Shown: positions 16,921 through 27,643 of the stretch, piece by piece
Layout of the letters: the number at the start of each line of letters is the position of its first letter
Position numbering within the stretch: position 1 is the first letter of the stretch
Source: an uncultured Oxalobacteraceae bacterium
GTDB lineage: Bacteria; Pseudomonadota; Gammaproteobacteria; Burkholderiales; Burkholderiaceae_D
Assembly (NCBI GenBank): GCA_903862415.1
Contig: CAIOYD010000020.1
Coordinates: 124,001-188,000, forward strand
Direction of reading: 5' to 3'
Length of the DNA: 64,000 bases
The notes under the pieces: model-generated
Told to the model about the DNA's origin: nothing
The model's database searches: none
The model's input: only the letters and a program-made list of their open reading frames with translations
Position numbers and translations under genes: made by a program

Positions 16921-19830
16921 ATGAGCAAAAACGCAAATACTAAGTCCGGCAAGCATACCGCGTCCACGGCAATTCATGATGCGCGAGATCAAATCCGGGT
17001 CCGCGGCGCACGTACCCATAATCTGAAAAACATCAGCCTGGATCTGCCGCGCAATCAGTTGGTGGTGATCACCGGACTGTCCGGTTCGGGTAAATCTTCG
17101 CTCGCCTTTGATACGTTGTATGCCGAAGGGCAGCGTCGCTATGTGGAATCGCTCTCAGCCTATGCCCGGCAGTTTTTGCAGCTCATGGAAAAACCCGATG
17201 TCGATCTGATCGAAGGTTTGTCACCGGCAATTTCGATTGAACAAAAAGCGACCTCACACAACCCACGCTCGACCGTTGGCACCGTGACCGAAATTCACGA
17301 TTACCTGCGCCTGCTATACGCCCGCGTAGGCACACCGTATTGCCCGGATCATCCGGAAAAGCCACTGGCAGCCCAGTCGGTGTCGCAAATGGTGGATGCC
17401 GTGCTGGCCATGCCGGAAGACACCCGTTTGATGATATTGGCTCCGGCTGTGGCCAATCGCAAAGGTGAGCATGTGGACTTTTTTGAACAGATGCAGGCCC
17501 AGGGTTTTGTGCGCTTCCGCCTGCAAAGCGGTACTGCCACCGCAAAAATTGTCGAAGTCGATGATTTACCAAAACTGAAAAAAACTGAAAAACACACTAT
17601 TTCGGTGGTGGTTGATCGTATCAAAGTCAAAGCCGATATCAAACAGCGCCTGGCCGAATCGTTTGAAACCGCATTGCGTCTGGCAGAAGGTCGCGCCATC
17701 GTGATCGAAATGGATAACGATAAAGAGCATTTATATTCCAACAAATTTGCCTGCCCGACCTGCGGCTATTCACTGCAGGAACTCGAACCGCGACTGTTTT
17801 CATTCAACAATCCCATGGGTGCCTGTCCGGAATGCGACGGTCTGGGACATATCGAGTTCTTTGATCCGAAACGCATTGTGGCGTTTCCCAATTTGTCGCT
17901 CGCCTCCGGGGCTGTCAAAGGCTGGGACCGGCGCAATCAATTTTATTTCCAGATGCTCTCCAATCTGGCGGCCTTCTATGAATTCGATATCGACACGCCG
18001 TTTGAACAATTGCCCGAATCAGCCCAGCAAGTGATTTTGTATGGCTCTGGCAAACAGCATATCCCGTTCACTTACATTAATGAGCGTGGCAAAACCGTGA
18101 TCCGCGAACACAGTTTTGAAGGCGTGGTCACCAATTTGCAGCGCCGTTATCGCGAAACCGATTCCATGGCGGTCAAAGAAGAACTGGCCAAGTTCATCAA
18201 TGAAAAAGAATGTCCGTCCTGCCACGGTGCGCGCCTGCGGGTGGAAGCGCGCTTTGTCAAAGTCGGTAATGGCACTCAGGAAAAACCCATCTATGAAGTC
18301 AGCGCCCTGCCGCTGCGTCAGGCACTGACCTTCTTTGACACGCTCGAACTGCACGGTGCCAAAAAAGAAATCGCCGACCGCATCATCAAGGAAATTTCCT
18401 CGCGGCTGAAATTTTTAAATAACGTCGGGCTGGATTATCTGTCGCTCGACCGCAGTTCCGACACGCTCTCTGGTGGCGAAGCCCAGCGTATTCGTCTGGC
18501 GTCGCAAATCGGTTCCGGCCTGACCGGGGTGATGTATGTGCTCGATGAACCTTCCATCGGTTTGCATCAGCGCGACAATGATCGTTTGATCGGCACGCTG
18601 CAACACTTGCGCGATATCGGCAACAGCGTGCTGGTGGTGGAACACGATGAAGATGCCATCCGCTGTGCCGATTACATTATCGATATGGGTTTAGGTGCCG
18701 GTGTCCATGGTGGTGAAGTGATTGCCGCCGGTTCGCTGGAAGATATTCTCAACAGCCCGCGTTCGCTGACCGCACAATATCTGAATGGCACGCGCAAAAT
18801 TGCCGTCCCCACCAAGCGCACGCCAGTTGACCCGGAAAGGATGTTTGTCATCACCGGGGCCAGTGGCAATAATCTGAAAAACGTCACCCTCAATCTGCCG
18901 GTCGGCTTGCTCACCTGCGTGACCGGCGTGTCCGGTTCGGGAAAATCGACGCTGATTAATGACACCCTGTATCTGGCCACGGCGCATCATATTTATGGAT
19001 CACATGCCGAACCGGCGCCGCATGCCACTATCAGCGGTTTTGCCCATTTTGATAAAGTGATTTCTGTCGATCAGGGACCCATCGGTCGCACACCGCGTTC
19101 CAATCCGGCCACTTATACCGGACTGTTCACCCCGATCCGCGATTTGTTTGCCACCGTGCCTTCGGCCAAGGAACGCGGTTACAGCGCCGGACGGTTTTCC
19201 TTCAACGTCAAAGGCGGACGCTGCGAAGCCTGTCAGGGCGATGGCGTCATCAAGGTGGAAATGCATTTCCTGCCGGATGTGTATGTACCGTGCGATGTCT
19301 GTCACGGCAAACGCTACAACCGCGAAACTCTGGAAGTGCAGTACAAGGGCAAGAATATTCAGGAAGTGCTGGGCATGACAGTGGAAGAAGCGCACGACTT
19401 TTTTAAAGCGGTGCCACTGATTGCGCGCAAACTGCAAACTCTGCTCGATGTCGGACTGGGTTATATCCGTCTGGGACAAAGTGCCACCACCCTGTCCGGC
19501 GGTGAAGCGCAACGAGTCAAACTGTCGCTGGAATTATCCAAACGCGATACCGGCCGCACCCTGTATATTCTGGATGAACCCACCACTGGCCTGCATTTTC
19601 ACGACATCGATTTACTGCTCAAAGTCATCCACCGCCTGCGCGATCAGGGCAACACCGTGGTGATTATTGAACACAATCTGGATGTCATCAAAACAGCGGA
19701 CTGGCTCATCGATCTGGGTCCGGAAGGTGGTGCCGGCGGCGGCGTGATTATCGCCACCGGAACCCCGCAGCAGGTGGCTGATAATCCGGAGAGTGCTACC
19801 GGAAAATATTTGCTGCCGCTGCTGAAATAA
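16921..19830 (+). CDS. uvrA: Excinuclease ABC subunit A
   Basis: UvrA is the damage-recognition ATPase of nucleotide excision repair, loading UvrB. The 969-residue product has both ABC modules: Walker [10 protein letters not shown] near residue 53 and GVSGSGKST near 670; signature segments LSGGEAQRI and LSGGEAQRV; and D-E boxes [11 protein letters not shown] and [10 protein letters not shown]. It also has the zinc-binding cysteine sets (CPTCGY...CPEC near 278-305; CEAC...CDVC from 768). A further CPSCHG lies in the insertion domain. Full length and divergent from the MFS-ssb pair. Confidence 0.98.
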   Translation: MSKNANTKSGKHTASTAIHDARDQIRVRGARTHNLKNISLDLPRNQLVVITGLSGSGKSSLAFDTLYAEGQRRYVESLSAYARQFLQLMEKPDVDLIEGLSPAISIEQKATSHNPRSTVGTVTEIHDYLRLLYARVGTPYCPDHPEKPLAAQSVSQMVDAVLAMPEDTRLMILAPAVANRKGEHVDFFEQMQAQGFVRFRLQSGTATAKIVEVDDLPKLKKTEKHTISVVVDRIKVKADIKQRLAESFETALRLAEGRAIVIEMDNDKEHLYSNKFACPTCGYSLQELEPRLFSFNNPMGACPECDGLGHIEFFDPKRIVAFPNLSLASGAVKGWDRRNQFYFQMLSNLAAFYEFDIDTPFEQLPESAQQVILYGSGKQHIPFTYINERGKTVIREHSFEGVVTNLQRRYRETDSMAVKEELAKFINEKECPSCHGARLRVEARFVKVGNGTQEKPIYEVSALPLRQALTFFDTLELHGAKKEIADRIIKEISSRLKFLNNVGLDYLSLDRSSDTLSGGEAQRIRLASQIGSGLTGVMYVLDEPSIGLHQRDNDRLIGTLQHLRDIGNSVLVVEHDEDAIRCADYIIDMGLGAGVHGGEVIAAGSLEDILNSPRSLTAQYLNGTRKIAVPTKRTPVDPERMFVITGASGNNLKNVTLNLPVGLLTCVTGVSGSGKSTLINDTLYLATAHHIYGSHAEPAPHATISGFAHFDKVISVDQGPIGRTPRSNPATYTGLFTPIRDLFATVPSAKERGYSAGRFSFNVKGGRCEACQGDGVIKVEMHFLPDVYVPCDVCHGKRYNRETLEVQYKGKNIQEVLGMTVEEAHDFFKAVPLIARKLQTLLDVGLGYIRLGQSATTLSGGEAQRVKLSLELSKRDTGRTLYILDEPTTGLHFHDIDLLLKVIHRLRDQGNTVVIIEHNLDVIKTADWLIDLGPEGGAGGGVIIATGTPQQVADNPESATGKYLLPLLK

Positions 19831-19843
19831 CTGTATGTAACAT

Positions 19844-19927
19844 GTAGGGCGTATTAGCCGCAGGAGTAATACAGCAAACGGCGGAATCGCGCGCTGTGGT
19901 GTATTACGCTGCGCTTATACACCCTAT
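19844..19927. repeat. Dispersed palindromic repeat, copy 1
   Basis: This 84-base inverted repeat has outer ends GTAGGGCGTATTAGC and GCTTATACACCCTAT and inner ends GTAATAC and GTGTATTAC. It sits between the convergent uvrA and antiporter genes. It is the most diverged of three copies in the window (others at 29901 and 50758). The size and structure suggest a non-coding REP- or MITE-like element. Confidence 0.75.
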
Positions 19928-19932
19928 CTGAT

Positions 19933-21918
19933 TTAACCCAGCAACCGTTCCTCCGCCAGCCCCAGCGCTTCGGTGGTGCCACGCACGACCAGTACATCAC
20001 CGGGCTGCAACCGGGTTTCAGGGCTAAACTCAACGCGCTGCATATTGCGGCGCACATTGATGAGCTCGATATCGAGTTGATCCAGATTGAGTTCATCGAG
20101 AGATTTGCCTTTAGCCAGCGCGCCATCGGCGATCACGATCGACTGCAGTCGTACCTGGGCATTATCGGTATCATCAACAGCATCGCTGGCACCGTGAAAG
20201 TAACCACGCAGCGATTCATAGCGGTCGTCGCGCGCACGCTGCACCCGCAAGACTACCCGCCGAACCGGAATACCGAGCAGGACCAGCGCATGCGACGCCA
20301 GCATCAAGCCGCCTTCAATCACTTCCGGCACCACCTCGGTGGCACCGGCTTTGCGCAGGCGCTCCAGATCGGTGTCATCCTGACTGCGCACCACCACCGG
20401 CAGCGACGGATTGAGCTCTTTAACAAAATGCAGAATTTTGAGCGCAGAACGGGTGTTGGAATAGGTCACCACCAGCACCGAAGCACGCATAATACCGGCG
20501 GCAATCAGACTTTCACGCCGTGCCGAATCACCATACGACACGCTCGAACCAGCGGCCTGAGCGGCATGCACCCGGTCTGGATCAAGATCGAGCGCATGGT
20601 AGGGAATATTTTCTTCATTGAGCAGGGTCGCCAGACTTTGTCCGGTACGCCCAAAACCGGCTATCAGAACATGTTTATCCTGCCCCATGGAGCGGGTGGC
20701 TATCTTGGTCAGCGCCAGCGACTGCTGCATCCAATCACTGCTGGACAACTTCATCACAATCGCATCGCTGTGTTCCAGCAAAAACGGCGCTACCAGCATC
20801 GATAAAACCATCGAAGCCAGAATCAGCTGCGTCAGTAACGGATTCATTAACTCCAGCAAACTGATCTGACTGAGCAAAACAAAACCAAATTCACCAGCCT
20901 GCGCCAACGCCAGACCGATGCGTAACGCCACGCCGGTGGAATTGCCAAACAATTTGGCCAGCAGCAGCACCAGCGCGCATTTGAAGGTCACTGGAATCAC
21001 CAACAAAAGCAACACAATCACCCAGTGATCGACGACCAGCGACAAATTGAGCAGCATGCCGATGGTAACGAAAAACAGTCCCAGCAACACATCACGGAAC
21101 GATTTGATATCTTCTTCCACCTGATGCTTGTATTCGGTTTCCGAAATCAGCATACCAGCCACAAACGCCCCCAGCGCCAGCGACAGACCGGCGCGCTCGG
21201 TAATCCAGGCAGCACCCAGCGTCACCAGCAACAAATTGAGCATGAACAATTCCTGCGAGCGCAGCCGCACCACCAGCTTAAACCAGTTGCGCATGATTTT
21301 GCGGCCCAAAAACAGCAACAACAGCAAAATTAAACTGGCTTTCAGGGTGGCATAAGCCAGCGTTTCGAGCAAATGTCCGTCGTGCGTGGCCAGTGCGGGC
21401 ACGATGATGAGCAGCGGCACCAGCGCCAGATCCTGAAATAACAGAATGCCGAATATCTGCCGGCCATGCAGACTTTCAATTTCCAGTCGCTCCACCAGCA
21501 GTTTGGACACAATGGCGGTGGACGACATGGAAAAGGCACCACCGAGCGCAAAGGCGGCCTGCCAGCTGATATGCCAGAAGGACGGCAGCACCCGGGCGGC
21601 CACCCAGGCCGCCAACAGAGATGACAGCACCGTCACCAACACCTGCGCCAGACCCAGACCAAACACCGATTTGCGCATCGATTTTAATTTGGGCAGGGAA
21701 AACTCCAGCCCGATCGAAAACATCAGAAACACCACACCAAAGGAAGCAAACCCCTGAGTCGCGCTACTGTTTTCAGCCCAGGCAAAGCCATACGGGCCGA
21801 TCACGGCACCAACCACCAGATAACCCAACATCGGCGGCAGACGCAGTTGACGAAAAATCACCACACCCAATACCGAGGCAGCAAGAAACAATAAGGTGAG
21901 CTCCAAGGCCGAAAGCAT
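19933..21918 (-). CDS. CPA2-family monovalent cation:proton antiporter (Kef/YbaL type)
   Basis: A 661-residue transporter with about 12 membrane helices in residues 1-385, then a TrkA-N nucleotide-binding domain (KHVLIAGFGRTGQSLA near 410) and a C-terminal TrkA-C domain (about 575-655). This is the layout of Kef-type K+/H+ exchangers; the RCK part senses nucleotide or redox state. Whether K+ or Na+ moves cannot be told. GGAG precedes the ATG. It is divergent from kdsD, a conserved betaproteobacterial pairing. Confidence 0.9.
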   Translation of the reverse strand: MLSALELTLLFLAASVLGVVIFRQLRLPPMLGYLVVGAVIGPYGFAWAENSSATQGFASFGVVFLMFSIGLEFSLPKLKSMRKSVFGLGLAQVLVTVLSSLLAAWVAARVLPSFWHISWQAAFALGGAFSMSSTAIVSKLLVERLEIESLHGRQIFGILLFQDLALVPLLIIVPALATHDGHLLETLAYATLKASLILLLLLFLGRKIMRNWFKLVVRLRSQELFMLNLLLVTLGAAWITERAGLSLALGAFVAGMLISETEYKHQVEEDIKSFRDVLLGLFFVTIGMLLNLSLVVDHWVIVLLLLVIPVTFKCALVLLLAKLFGNSTGVALRIGLALAQAGEFGFVLLSQISLLELMNPLLTQLILASMVLSMLVAPFLLEHSDAIVMKLSSSDWMQQSLALTKIATRSMGQDKHVLIAGFGRTGQSLATLLNEENIPYHALDLDPDRVHAAQAAGSSVSYGDSARRESLIAAGIMRASVLVVTYSNTRSALKILHFVKELNPSLPVVVRSQDDTDLERLRKAGATEVVPEVIEGGLMLASHALVLLGIPVRRVVLRVQRARDDRYESLRGYFHGASDAVDDTDNAQVRLQSIVIADGALAKGKSLDELNLDQLDIELINVRRNMQRVEFSPETRLQPGDVLVVRGTTEALGLAEERLLG

Positions 21919-22052
21919 GCCTACTCCAAAAATAGCGAATGTTAGTCAATATATCAATAATATCTGGGATAACTTACAAATCCAGAAGCTTTTACAAATA
22001 TTTTCCGCAGTTATTATTGCATCAGGCAGGTTTTTTGCTTGGGGATTTCGTT

Positions 22053-22066
22053 TATACTTCGGTGCA
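22053..22066 (+). promoter_or_regulatory. -10 element placing kdsD transcription at its start codon
   Basis: TATACT (22053-22058) ends seven bases before the kdsD ATG at 22066, so transcription would begin at or just before that codon, with no room for a ribosome site. The -35 region is weak. This suggests a leaderless mRNA; a TTG start at 22039 with an upstream promoter is the alternative. Confidence 0.4.
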
Positions 22067-23076
22067 TGAGCGTACCATTCCAAAAAATACCTTTTGACCC
22101 TGTTCGCGCACTCGAACTGGCCAGCAGCACGCTGACCATTGAAGCAGATGCGCTTTCAGCCCTCAAACAGCGCCTCTCCAATGGAGATGGCGACAGTTTT
22201 GTCCGTGCCGTGGACTTGCTGCTCAATTGTCAGGGTCGGGTGGTGGTTTCCGGCATCGGCAAATCTGGCCACATTGCGCGCAAAATTGCTGCCACCTTTG
22301 CGTCCACCGGCACGCCGGCTTTTTTCGTGCATGCCGCTGAAGCAGCGCATGGCGATTTAGGTATGGTCACAGCGGACGATGTGTTTATTGCCATTTCCTA
22401 TTCCGGTGAAGCAGGCGAGCTGATCTCCGTCATGCCGCTAATCAAGCGCATGGGTGCGAGTCTGATTGCCATCACCGGCAACCCGGACTCCAAACTGGCG
22501 CAACTGGCCGATGTGCACTTGAATGGTCACGTCGATAAAGAAGCCTGTCCACTCAACCTGGCACCAACAGCGAGCACCACCGTAACGCTGGCCTTGGGCG
22601 ATGCGCTGGCGGTAGCAGTACTGGACGCCAGCGGCTTTCGTGAAGAAGATTTCGCCCGTTCGCATCCTGGTGGCGCACTTGGACGCCGTCTGCTCACTCA
22701 TGTGCGCGACATCATGCGCTCAGGCACAGATATTCCTTCGGTCACGTCCGAATGCACCTTGGTTGATGCCCTGTTGGAAATCACCAAAAAAGGCATCGCC
22801 ATGACGGCGGTGGTGGATGCTGACAATCAGTTGCTGGGTATATTTACCGATGGCGATTTGCGTCGTCTGCTGGAACAGCGTCAGAATTTTACCGACGTCA
22901 AAATTGCCGATGTGATGCATCACAATCCACGCACCATCGGTCCGGATAAACTGGCTGTTGAAGCCGTCAAATTGATGGAAATGCACCGCATTAATCAGCT
23001 GCTGGTCGCGGATGCGCACGGCAAACTGGTCGGCGCTTTGCACATTCACGACCTCACCCGTGCCAAGGTAATTTAA
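22066..23076 (+). CDS. kdsD: D-arabinose 5-phosphate isomerase (KpsF/GutQ family)
   Basis: KdsD converts ribulose 5-phosphate to arabinose 5-phosphate, the first committed step to KDO for lipopolysaccharide. The 336-residue product has an N-terminal SIS sugar-isomerase domain (GIGKSGHIARKIAATFASTGTPAFFVHAAEA; SYSGEAGELI) and two C-terminal CBS domains (from about residue 205). The ATG at 22066 gives the usual family length. It overlaps kdsC by one base (TAATG), leading the kdsD-kdsC-lptC-lptA-lptB operon. Confidence 0.96.
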   Translation: MSVPFQKIPFDPVRALELASSTLTIEADALSALKQRLSNGDGDSFVRAVDLLLNCQGRVVVSGIGKSGHIARKIAATFASTGTPAFFVHAAEAAHGDLGMVTADDVFIAISYSGEAGELISVMPLIKRMGASLIAITGNPDSKLAQLADVHLNGHVDKEACPLNLAPTASTTVTLALGDALAVAVLDASGFREEDFARSHPGGALGRRLLTHVRDIMRSGTDIPSVTSECTLVDALLEITKKGIAMTAVVDADNQLLGIFTDGDLRRLLEQRQNFTDVKIADVMHHNPRTIGPDKLAVEAVKLMEMHRINQLLVADAHGKLVGALHIHDLTRAKVI

Positions 23077-23618
23077 TGACTGCCTTACTAACTACCATTA
23101 CTGCCGAACAAAAAGCCGCCCGTGTGCGCATCATGATTTTTGATGTCGATGGCGTACTCACCGATGGCCGCATGCAATTTACCGCCGAGGGTGAATTCAT
23201 GAAAAGCTTTTATGTGCACGATGGTCTTGGCATACAGATGCTGCAAAAAATGGGCATTGCCACTGGCATTATCAGTGCACGCCAAACCCCCATCGTCAAT
23301 AAACGTGCCGCTGATTTGGGCATTACCTATGTTTATCAGGGCAATCACGACAAACGCATCACCTTCGCTCAGCTGTTAGCCGACACCGGAGTTGCGGCAC
23401 ATGAATGCGGCTTTATGGGTGACGATGTCGTTGACCTGCCGCTGTTTTCCAAAGTTGGCTTTGCGGTGAGTGTGCCCAATGCCCATCCGGAAGCCAGCAG
23501 TCGCGCTGATTACATCACCAAAGCTGCCGGTGGTCTCGGTGCGGTGCGGGAAATCTGTGATTTTATTTTGCGCGCGCAAAACAAGTACGATGCCGCACTC
23601 GCTCCCTACCTGGCGTAA
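23076..23618 (+). CDS. kdsC: 3-deoxy-D-manno-octulosonate 8-phosphate phosphatase
   Basis: KdsC removes the phosphate from KDO 8-phosphate. It is a small cap-less HAD phosphatase of 180 residues with motif I FDVDGVLTDG, motif II Ser/Thr in ISARQTP, the Lys in the NKRAADLG region, and motif IV MGDDVVDLPL. The pattern and length are diagnostic. It sits directly between kdsD and lptC. Confidence 0.97.
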   Translation: MTALLTTITAEQKAARVRIMIFDVDGVLTDGRMQFTAEGEFMKSFYVHDGLGIQMLQKMGIATGIISARQTPIVNKRAADLGITYVYQGNHDKRITFAQLLADTGVAAHECGFMGDDVVDLPLFSKVGFAVSVPNAHPEASSRADYITKAAGGLGAVREICDFILRAQNKYDAALAPYLA

Positions 23619-23624
23619 CGGCGG

Positions 23625-24245
23625 ATGAAAATCAGCGCCTTATTTGCAGCAGACAAATTACGGCTTTGGCTGTTGGTGCTGTTTGTCGGCCTGGCGACAC
23701 TGGCCAGTTACTGGGTGCTGGAAATCATACGCAGCCACGACAATACCGGCGCAAAACCGGTACGCACCCGCAAAGACTACTACGTAGACAACTTCAACTT
23801 TGTCAAAATGCTGCCCAACGGCCAAAGCAAATACCGTATTGTGGGTAGCGAGCTGGTGCACTATCCGGATGATGATCATGCCGACATTATCCTGCCCGTC
23901 ATCACCAATCTGGATCCGGCGTCTCCACCCATGACAGCCCGTTCCGAACGTGGTGTGATTAAAAATATCTCCAGGCAGGCTGATACTGAAGTGCATTTGT
24001 ACGAAAAAGTCGTGGTGTCGCGACCAAAATCGCTGCAATCCGAACACTTGCAACTCAACACCGAATACCTGTTGGCGTATCCCGATAAAAGCACCATGCA
24101 AACCAATTTGCCGGTTGAAATCATCGCCGGCGATACGGTAACCACCGGCGTGGGCATGGTTGCCAATAACAACACTCTGCAAATGCAAATTAACAGCAAT
24201 GTTTATAGTGTTATTCCTCCTCGCACAGTTATGAAAACTCACTGA
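23625..24245 (+). CDS. lptC: LPS export protein LptC
   Basis: LptC is the single-pass inner-membrane protein that passes lipopolysaccharide from LptBFG to LptA. The 206-residue product has one N-terminal membrane helix (LWLLVLFVGLATLASYWVLE, about 15-34) and a periplasmic beta-jellyroll domain with an RTRKDYYVDNFNF entry. Identity rests on this plan and on its invariant place between kdsC and lptA; the sequence of LptC is poorly conserved in general. Confidence 0.93.
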   Translation: MKISALFAADKLRLWLLVLFVGLATLASYWVLEIIRSHDNTGAKPVRTRKDYYVDNFNFVKMLPNGQSKYRIVGSELVHYPDDDHADIILPVITNLDPASPPMTARSERGVIKNISRQADTEVHLYEKVVVSRPKSLQSEHLQLNTEYLLAYPDKSTMQTNLPVEIIAGDTVTTGVGMVANNNTLQMQINSNVYSVIPPRTVMKTH

Positions 24246-24260
24246 AAAAGCTCACTCATT

Positions 24261-24836
24261 ATGCGCAAATTTTTCCTGCTCACCCTGCTGTTGCCGTTCT
24301 GGATCACTCCAGCACTGGCAGAAAAAGCCGACAACCTGCAACCTCTGCGCATCTGGTCGGAATCGCAAACCTATGACGGCAATAAAAAAGTGACGATCTA
24401 TACCGGTTCGGTGCACATGGTCAAAGGTACCCTGACCATCAATGCCGCCCGCCTGGAAATCGTTGAAGATGCCACCGGCGCAAAAACTGGCACACTCTTC
24501 AGTGGCCCTGGAAAACTGGTCAACTACCGTCAAAAGCGCGATGGCGGACCCGATTTGTGGGCCGAAGGTGAGGCTAATAAAGTGGTCTACGATGATGCCC
24601 TCGAAGTCATCAAACTTTTTAACCAGGCCAAATTGGTTCTGCTCGATGGTAAAAAACGCACTCATGAAAGTTCCGGCGCGTATATTTCCTACGATAGCCG
24701 CACCGATTTCATGTCAGTCAATAACACCCTCGACGGCATCAGCGCACCAGGCGCGGGCTTTACCAACGCCGTGATTTATCCGGTTGAAGAAAAAGCCAAA
24801 CCACCCGTCAATAAAAAATCGGATACCCATGAGTGA
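24261..24836 (+). CDS. lptA: Lipopolysaccharide transport periplasmic protein LptA
   Basis: LptA polymerises into the periplasmic bridge that carries LPS to the outer membrane. The 191-residue precursor has a signal peptide (cleaved near ITPALA, about residue 20) and an OstA-like beta-jellyroll with [20 protein letters not shown] and LEIVED strands. The gene overlaps the lptB start by eight bases, which supports coupled expression. Confidence 0.95.
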   Translation: MRKFFLLTLLLPFWITPALAEKADNLQPLRIWSESQTYDGNKKVTIYTGSVHMVKGTLTINAARLEIVEDATGAKTGTLFSGPGKLVNYRQKRDGGPDLWAEGEANKVVYDDALEVIKLFNQAKLVLLDGKKRTHESSGAYISYDSRTDFMSVNNTLDGISAPGAGFTNAVIYPVEEKAKPPVNKKSDTHE

Positions 24837-25584
24837 GTTCATGAACAGTCATTTACAGGTTCAGGGCCTGCAAAAACACTACGGCGCACGACAGGTGGTG
24901 AGCGACGTCTCTATCGACGTGCGCAGCGGTGAAGTTGTCGGCCTGCTGGGTCCCAATGGCGCCGGCAAAACCACCTCGTTTTATATGATTGTTGGCCTGG
25001 TGCCGTCTGACGCGGGTATTATCAAACTCGATGATGTCGATATTTCCAGCTTACCGATTCATAAACGCGCCACCCTCGGTCTGTCGTATCTGCCGCAGGA
25101 AGCCTCGGTATTCCGTAAATTATCGGTCGAGGACAATATTCGCGCCGTACTTGAATTGCAGCGCGACGAACACGGCAAACCACTCACGACTCAAGCCATC
25201 ACCGCGCGACTCAATGCCCTGCTGGCGGATTTGCAGATCGAAAAAATTCGTGAAAATATGGCGCTTTCCTTATCCGGTGGCGAACGTCGGCGGGTGGAAA
25301 TCGCCCGCGCACTGGCCACCAATCCACGCTTCGTGCTACTCGATGAACCCTTTGCCGGGGTCGATCCGATTGCCGTGATTGAAATTCAGCGGATCGTGCG
25401 TTTTTTGAAAGAACGCCATATCGGGGTATTAATTACCGATCACAATGTGCGCGAAACTCTGGGCATTTGCGACCGCGCTTATATTATCAACCAAGGTGCC
25501 GTCTTAGCCAGTGGCCATCCCGACGATATCATCAGCAATGAATCCGTGCGACGGGTTTATCTGGGTGATCATTTCCGGATGTAA
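24829..25584 (+). CDS. lptB: LPS export ABC transporter ATP-binding protein LptB
   Basis: LptB is the ATPase that powers LPS extraction by LptFG (those genes are not in the window). From the ATG at 24829 it is 251 residues: Walker [12 protein letters not shown]-loop [11 protein letters not shown], signature [15 protein letters not shown], Walker [14 protein letters not shown] and switch His in [10 protein letters not shown] further in-frame ATG at 24841 could be used instead. It overlaps lptA and leads into rpoN after 15 bases. Confidence 0.97.
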   Translation: MSEFMNSHLQVQGLQKHYGARQVVSDVSIDVRSGEVVGLLGPNGAGKTTSFYMIVGLVPSDAGIIKLDDVDISSLPIHKRATLGLSYLPQEASVFRKLSVEDNIRAVLELQRDEHGKPLTTQAITARLNALLADLQIEKIRENMALSLSGGERRRVEIARALATNPRFVLLDEPFAGVDPIAVIEIQRIVRFLKERHIGVLITDHNVRETLGICDRAYIINQGAVLASGHPDDIISNESVRRVYLGDHFRM

Positions 25585-25599
25585 GCGAAAAATCGGATA

Positions 25600-27081
25600 A
25601 TGAAACAAGGCCTGCAATTACGCACCTCGCAACACCTCGCGCTCACACCGCAGCTTCAGCAATCGATCCGATTACTGCAATTATCCACGCTTGAATTACA
25701 ACAGGAACTCGAGCAGATGTTGCACGACAATCCGCTGCTCGAGCGTCTCGATGACCCCATGGATCTGGCCGTGCGGCTGCTTCCCGATGGCGCACTCAAT
25801 CAATCGGCCGATTTTTCTGCTGGCAGCAATGAGACTACTGCCAGCCCTTCTCAGGAAGAATCCGACAACAGCGATGACTATGCGCCCGAATCAGCCACAA
25901 CGGCCGATAATCAGGGTGAAGATTCCTCACTCTGGGGCGAAGCCAATCGCGGCAACAGTAATCAGGATGACGATGATGGCCGCCCGCAACTCGAAATTGT
26001 CGATCAAAGCCTGCGCGAATATTTACTCGATCAGGCCAGTTTGTGCACCCGAACCGAACGAGATGCGGCGCTGCTACACCTGCTCATTGAAGCACTCAAT
26101 GACAATGGTTATCTGGAAGAATCGCTGGAACAGATTCTGGCCGATTTGCCGCCAGAGCTAGGCATAGACATCGATGACCTGCTGTTTGCACTTACTCTGC
26201 TGCAAAGCCTTGAACCTGCTGGTGTTGGTGCACGCAATGCGAGTGAATGTCTGGCACTGCAAATCAAACGTCTGCCGCATATTCCACTCGTAACCCGCCG
26301 TCTGGCGCTGACCCTGGTGCAAGACTATTTAACCCAGTTTGCCCAGCGTGACTTTACCAGAATCAAAAAGGCGCTTGACTGTGATGACCAGGATTTGCGT
26401 GAAGCTCAGGATGTCATCCGACAGTGCCAGCCACATCCTGGCAAGGGTTTCAGCAAAGATCGCGTCGACTTTGTTGCCCCCGATGTCATTGTGACTAAAA
26501 CACCGCTGGGCTGGCAGGTTCAGCTCAATCAAGATGTCATGCCTAAATTGCAAGTTAATGCCCTTTATGCCAATTTACTCAAACAGCATAAAAATGCCGC
26601 CTCGCTGCACACCCAGCTGCAGGAAGCCCGCTGGCTGATCAAAAATATGCGCCAGCGCTTTGATACAATCTTGCGAGTTTCACAAGCCATTGTCGAAAGG
26701 CAAAAAAACTTCTTTAATCATGGTGCTGTCGCGATGCGCCCACTTGTTTTGCGCGAAATTGCTGATACACTAGGTTTACATGAGAGCACCATTTCTCGTG
26801 TAACCACTCAAAAATATATGCTGACCCCGCATGGTATGTTTGAGCTCAAATATTTCTTTGGTAGCCACATTGCCACAGAAGCAGGGGGTGAAGCCTCTTC
26901 CACAGCAATTAGGGCCCTTATCAAGCAACTGATCGGAGCAGAAAACCAGACCAACCCACTCTCAGATAGTAAAATTGCAAATATGCTGGGTGAACAGGGC
27001 ATGGTAATCGCCCGACGCACGGTCGCAAAATATCGCGAAGCCCTCAGAATTCCTCCGGTCAATTTGCGTAAAACTTTGTAA
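25600..27081 (+). CDS. rpoN: RNA polymerase sigma-54 factor
   Basis: Sigma-54 directs RNA polymerase to -24/-12 promoters that need an AAA+ activator. The 493-residue protein has the Gln/Leu-rich region I (QHLALTPQLQQSIRLLQLS), an acidic region II (about 65-130), the core-binding domain, a helix-turn-helix and the C-terminal RpoN box ARRTVAKYRE. It lies between lptB and hpf as in most proteobacteria. Type IV pilus genes are often sigma-54 targets, but pilA is not in the window. Confidence 0.98.
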   Translation: MKQGLQLRTSQHLALTPQLQQSIRLLQLSTLELQQELEQMLHDNPLLERLDDPMDLAVRLLPDGALNQSADFSAGSNETTASPSQEESDNSDDYAPESATTADNQGEDSSLWGEANRGNSNQDDDDGRPQLEIVDQSLREYLLDQASLCTRTERDAALLHLLIEALNDNGYLEESLEQILADLPPELGIDIDDLLFALTLLQSLEPAGVGARNASECLALQIKRLPHIPLVTRRLALTLVQDYLTQFAQRDFTRIKKALDCDDQDLREAQDVIRQCQPHPGKGFSKDRVDFVAPDVIVTKTPLGWQVQLNQDVMPKLQVNALYANLLKQHKNAASLHTQLQEARWLIKNMRQRFDTILRVSQAIVERQKNFFNHGAVAMRPLVLREIADTLGLHESTISRVTTQKYMLTPHGMFELKYFFGSHIATEAGGEASSTAIRALIKQLIGAENQTNPLSDSKIANMLGEQGMVIARRTVAKYREALRIPPVNLRKTL

Positions 27082-27189
27082 CTTTTGGTTTGAAATTTTG
27101 TATTACATCGTTAAATAAGAACTGGTTTAGTCCGTTTGCATAAACCGCTACAGTTTTATTTAGCAGGCATCAATTCAACAGGAGCGCTT

Positions 27190-27576
27190 ATGAATATCAC
27201 CATCAGTGGACACCACCTCGAAGTCACCCCAGCAATTCGCGAACACATCCAAAGTAAGCTGGAACGCATCATGAGACACTTCGATCAGGTCATTGATATT
27301 ACTGTCACTATTACCGTCGATAAGCTCAAAGAAAAGGAAAAACGTCATAAAGCAGATATCAATCTGCATGTTCCCGGCAAAGATATTCACGTCGAATGCA
27401 TGGCGCAGGATTTATATGCGGCCATAGATCTGTTAATGGACAAACTGGATCGTCAGGTGATCAAACACAAAGACAAAATTCAGGACCATAAACACGATCC
27501 CGTGAAACACATGCCGGTAGCACAGTCTGAAATTGATACTGACGAAGACACACTTAATTCATTTGCCAGCGCCTGA
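27190..27576 (+). CDS. hpf: Ribosome hibernation promoting factor
   Basis: A 128-residue HPF/YfiA-type protein that binds the small subunit at the A/P sites and promotes inactive ribosome dimers in slow growth. Seen are the MNITISGHHLEVTPAIREHI start, the basic KLKEKEKRHKADI strand and the ECMAQDLYAAIDLLMDKLDRQ helix. The start at 27190 has GGAG six bases upstream; in-frame extension to 27136 lacks one. The C-terminal tail is short, so this is the short form. It follows rpoN by 108 bases; ptsN and hprK, which often follow, are absent here. Confidence 0.95.
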   Translation: MNITISGHHLEVTPAIREHIQSKLERIMRHFDQVIDITVTITVDKLKEKEKRHKADINLHVPGKDIHVECMAQDLYAAIDLLMDKLDRQVIKHKDKIQDHKHDPVKHMPVAQSEIDTDEDTLNSFASA

Positions 27577-27600
27577 CCGCTACCAATTCACCATGAAATC

Positions 27601-27622
27601 AGGACGCGCAAGCGTCCTTTTT
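27601..27622 (+). terminator. Intrinsic terminator after hpf
   Basis: AGGACGC-GCAA-GCGTCCT makes a perfect seven-base stem with a four-base loop followed by a run of five T. It lies 24 bases past the hpf stop and closes the kdsD-to-hpf cluster. Confidence 0.9.
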
Positions 27623-27643
27623 AATTCCCTCTGAGTCGTTATC

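Noticed and set aside
20077-20805. 242-codon plus-strand frame inside the antiporter gene
   Set aside because: Lies antisense to the RCK domain, which has clear motifs; composition (His/Gln/Arg-rich) is typical of a shadow frame.
24784-24828. Upstream extension of lptB
   Set aside because: It would overlap lptA by 53 bases; the ATG at 24829 gives the normal LptB N-terminus.
27082-27189. Sigma-54 promoter for hpf (TGG...TTTGC)
   Set aside because: The distance between the GG and GC elements is two bases too long for a -24/-12 promoter.
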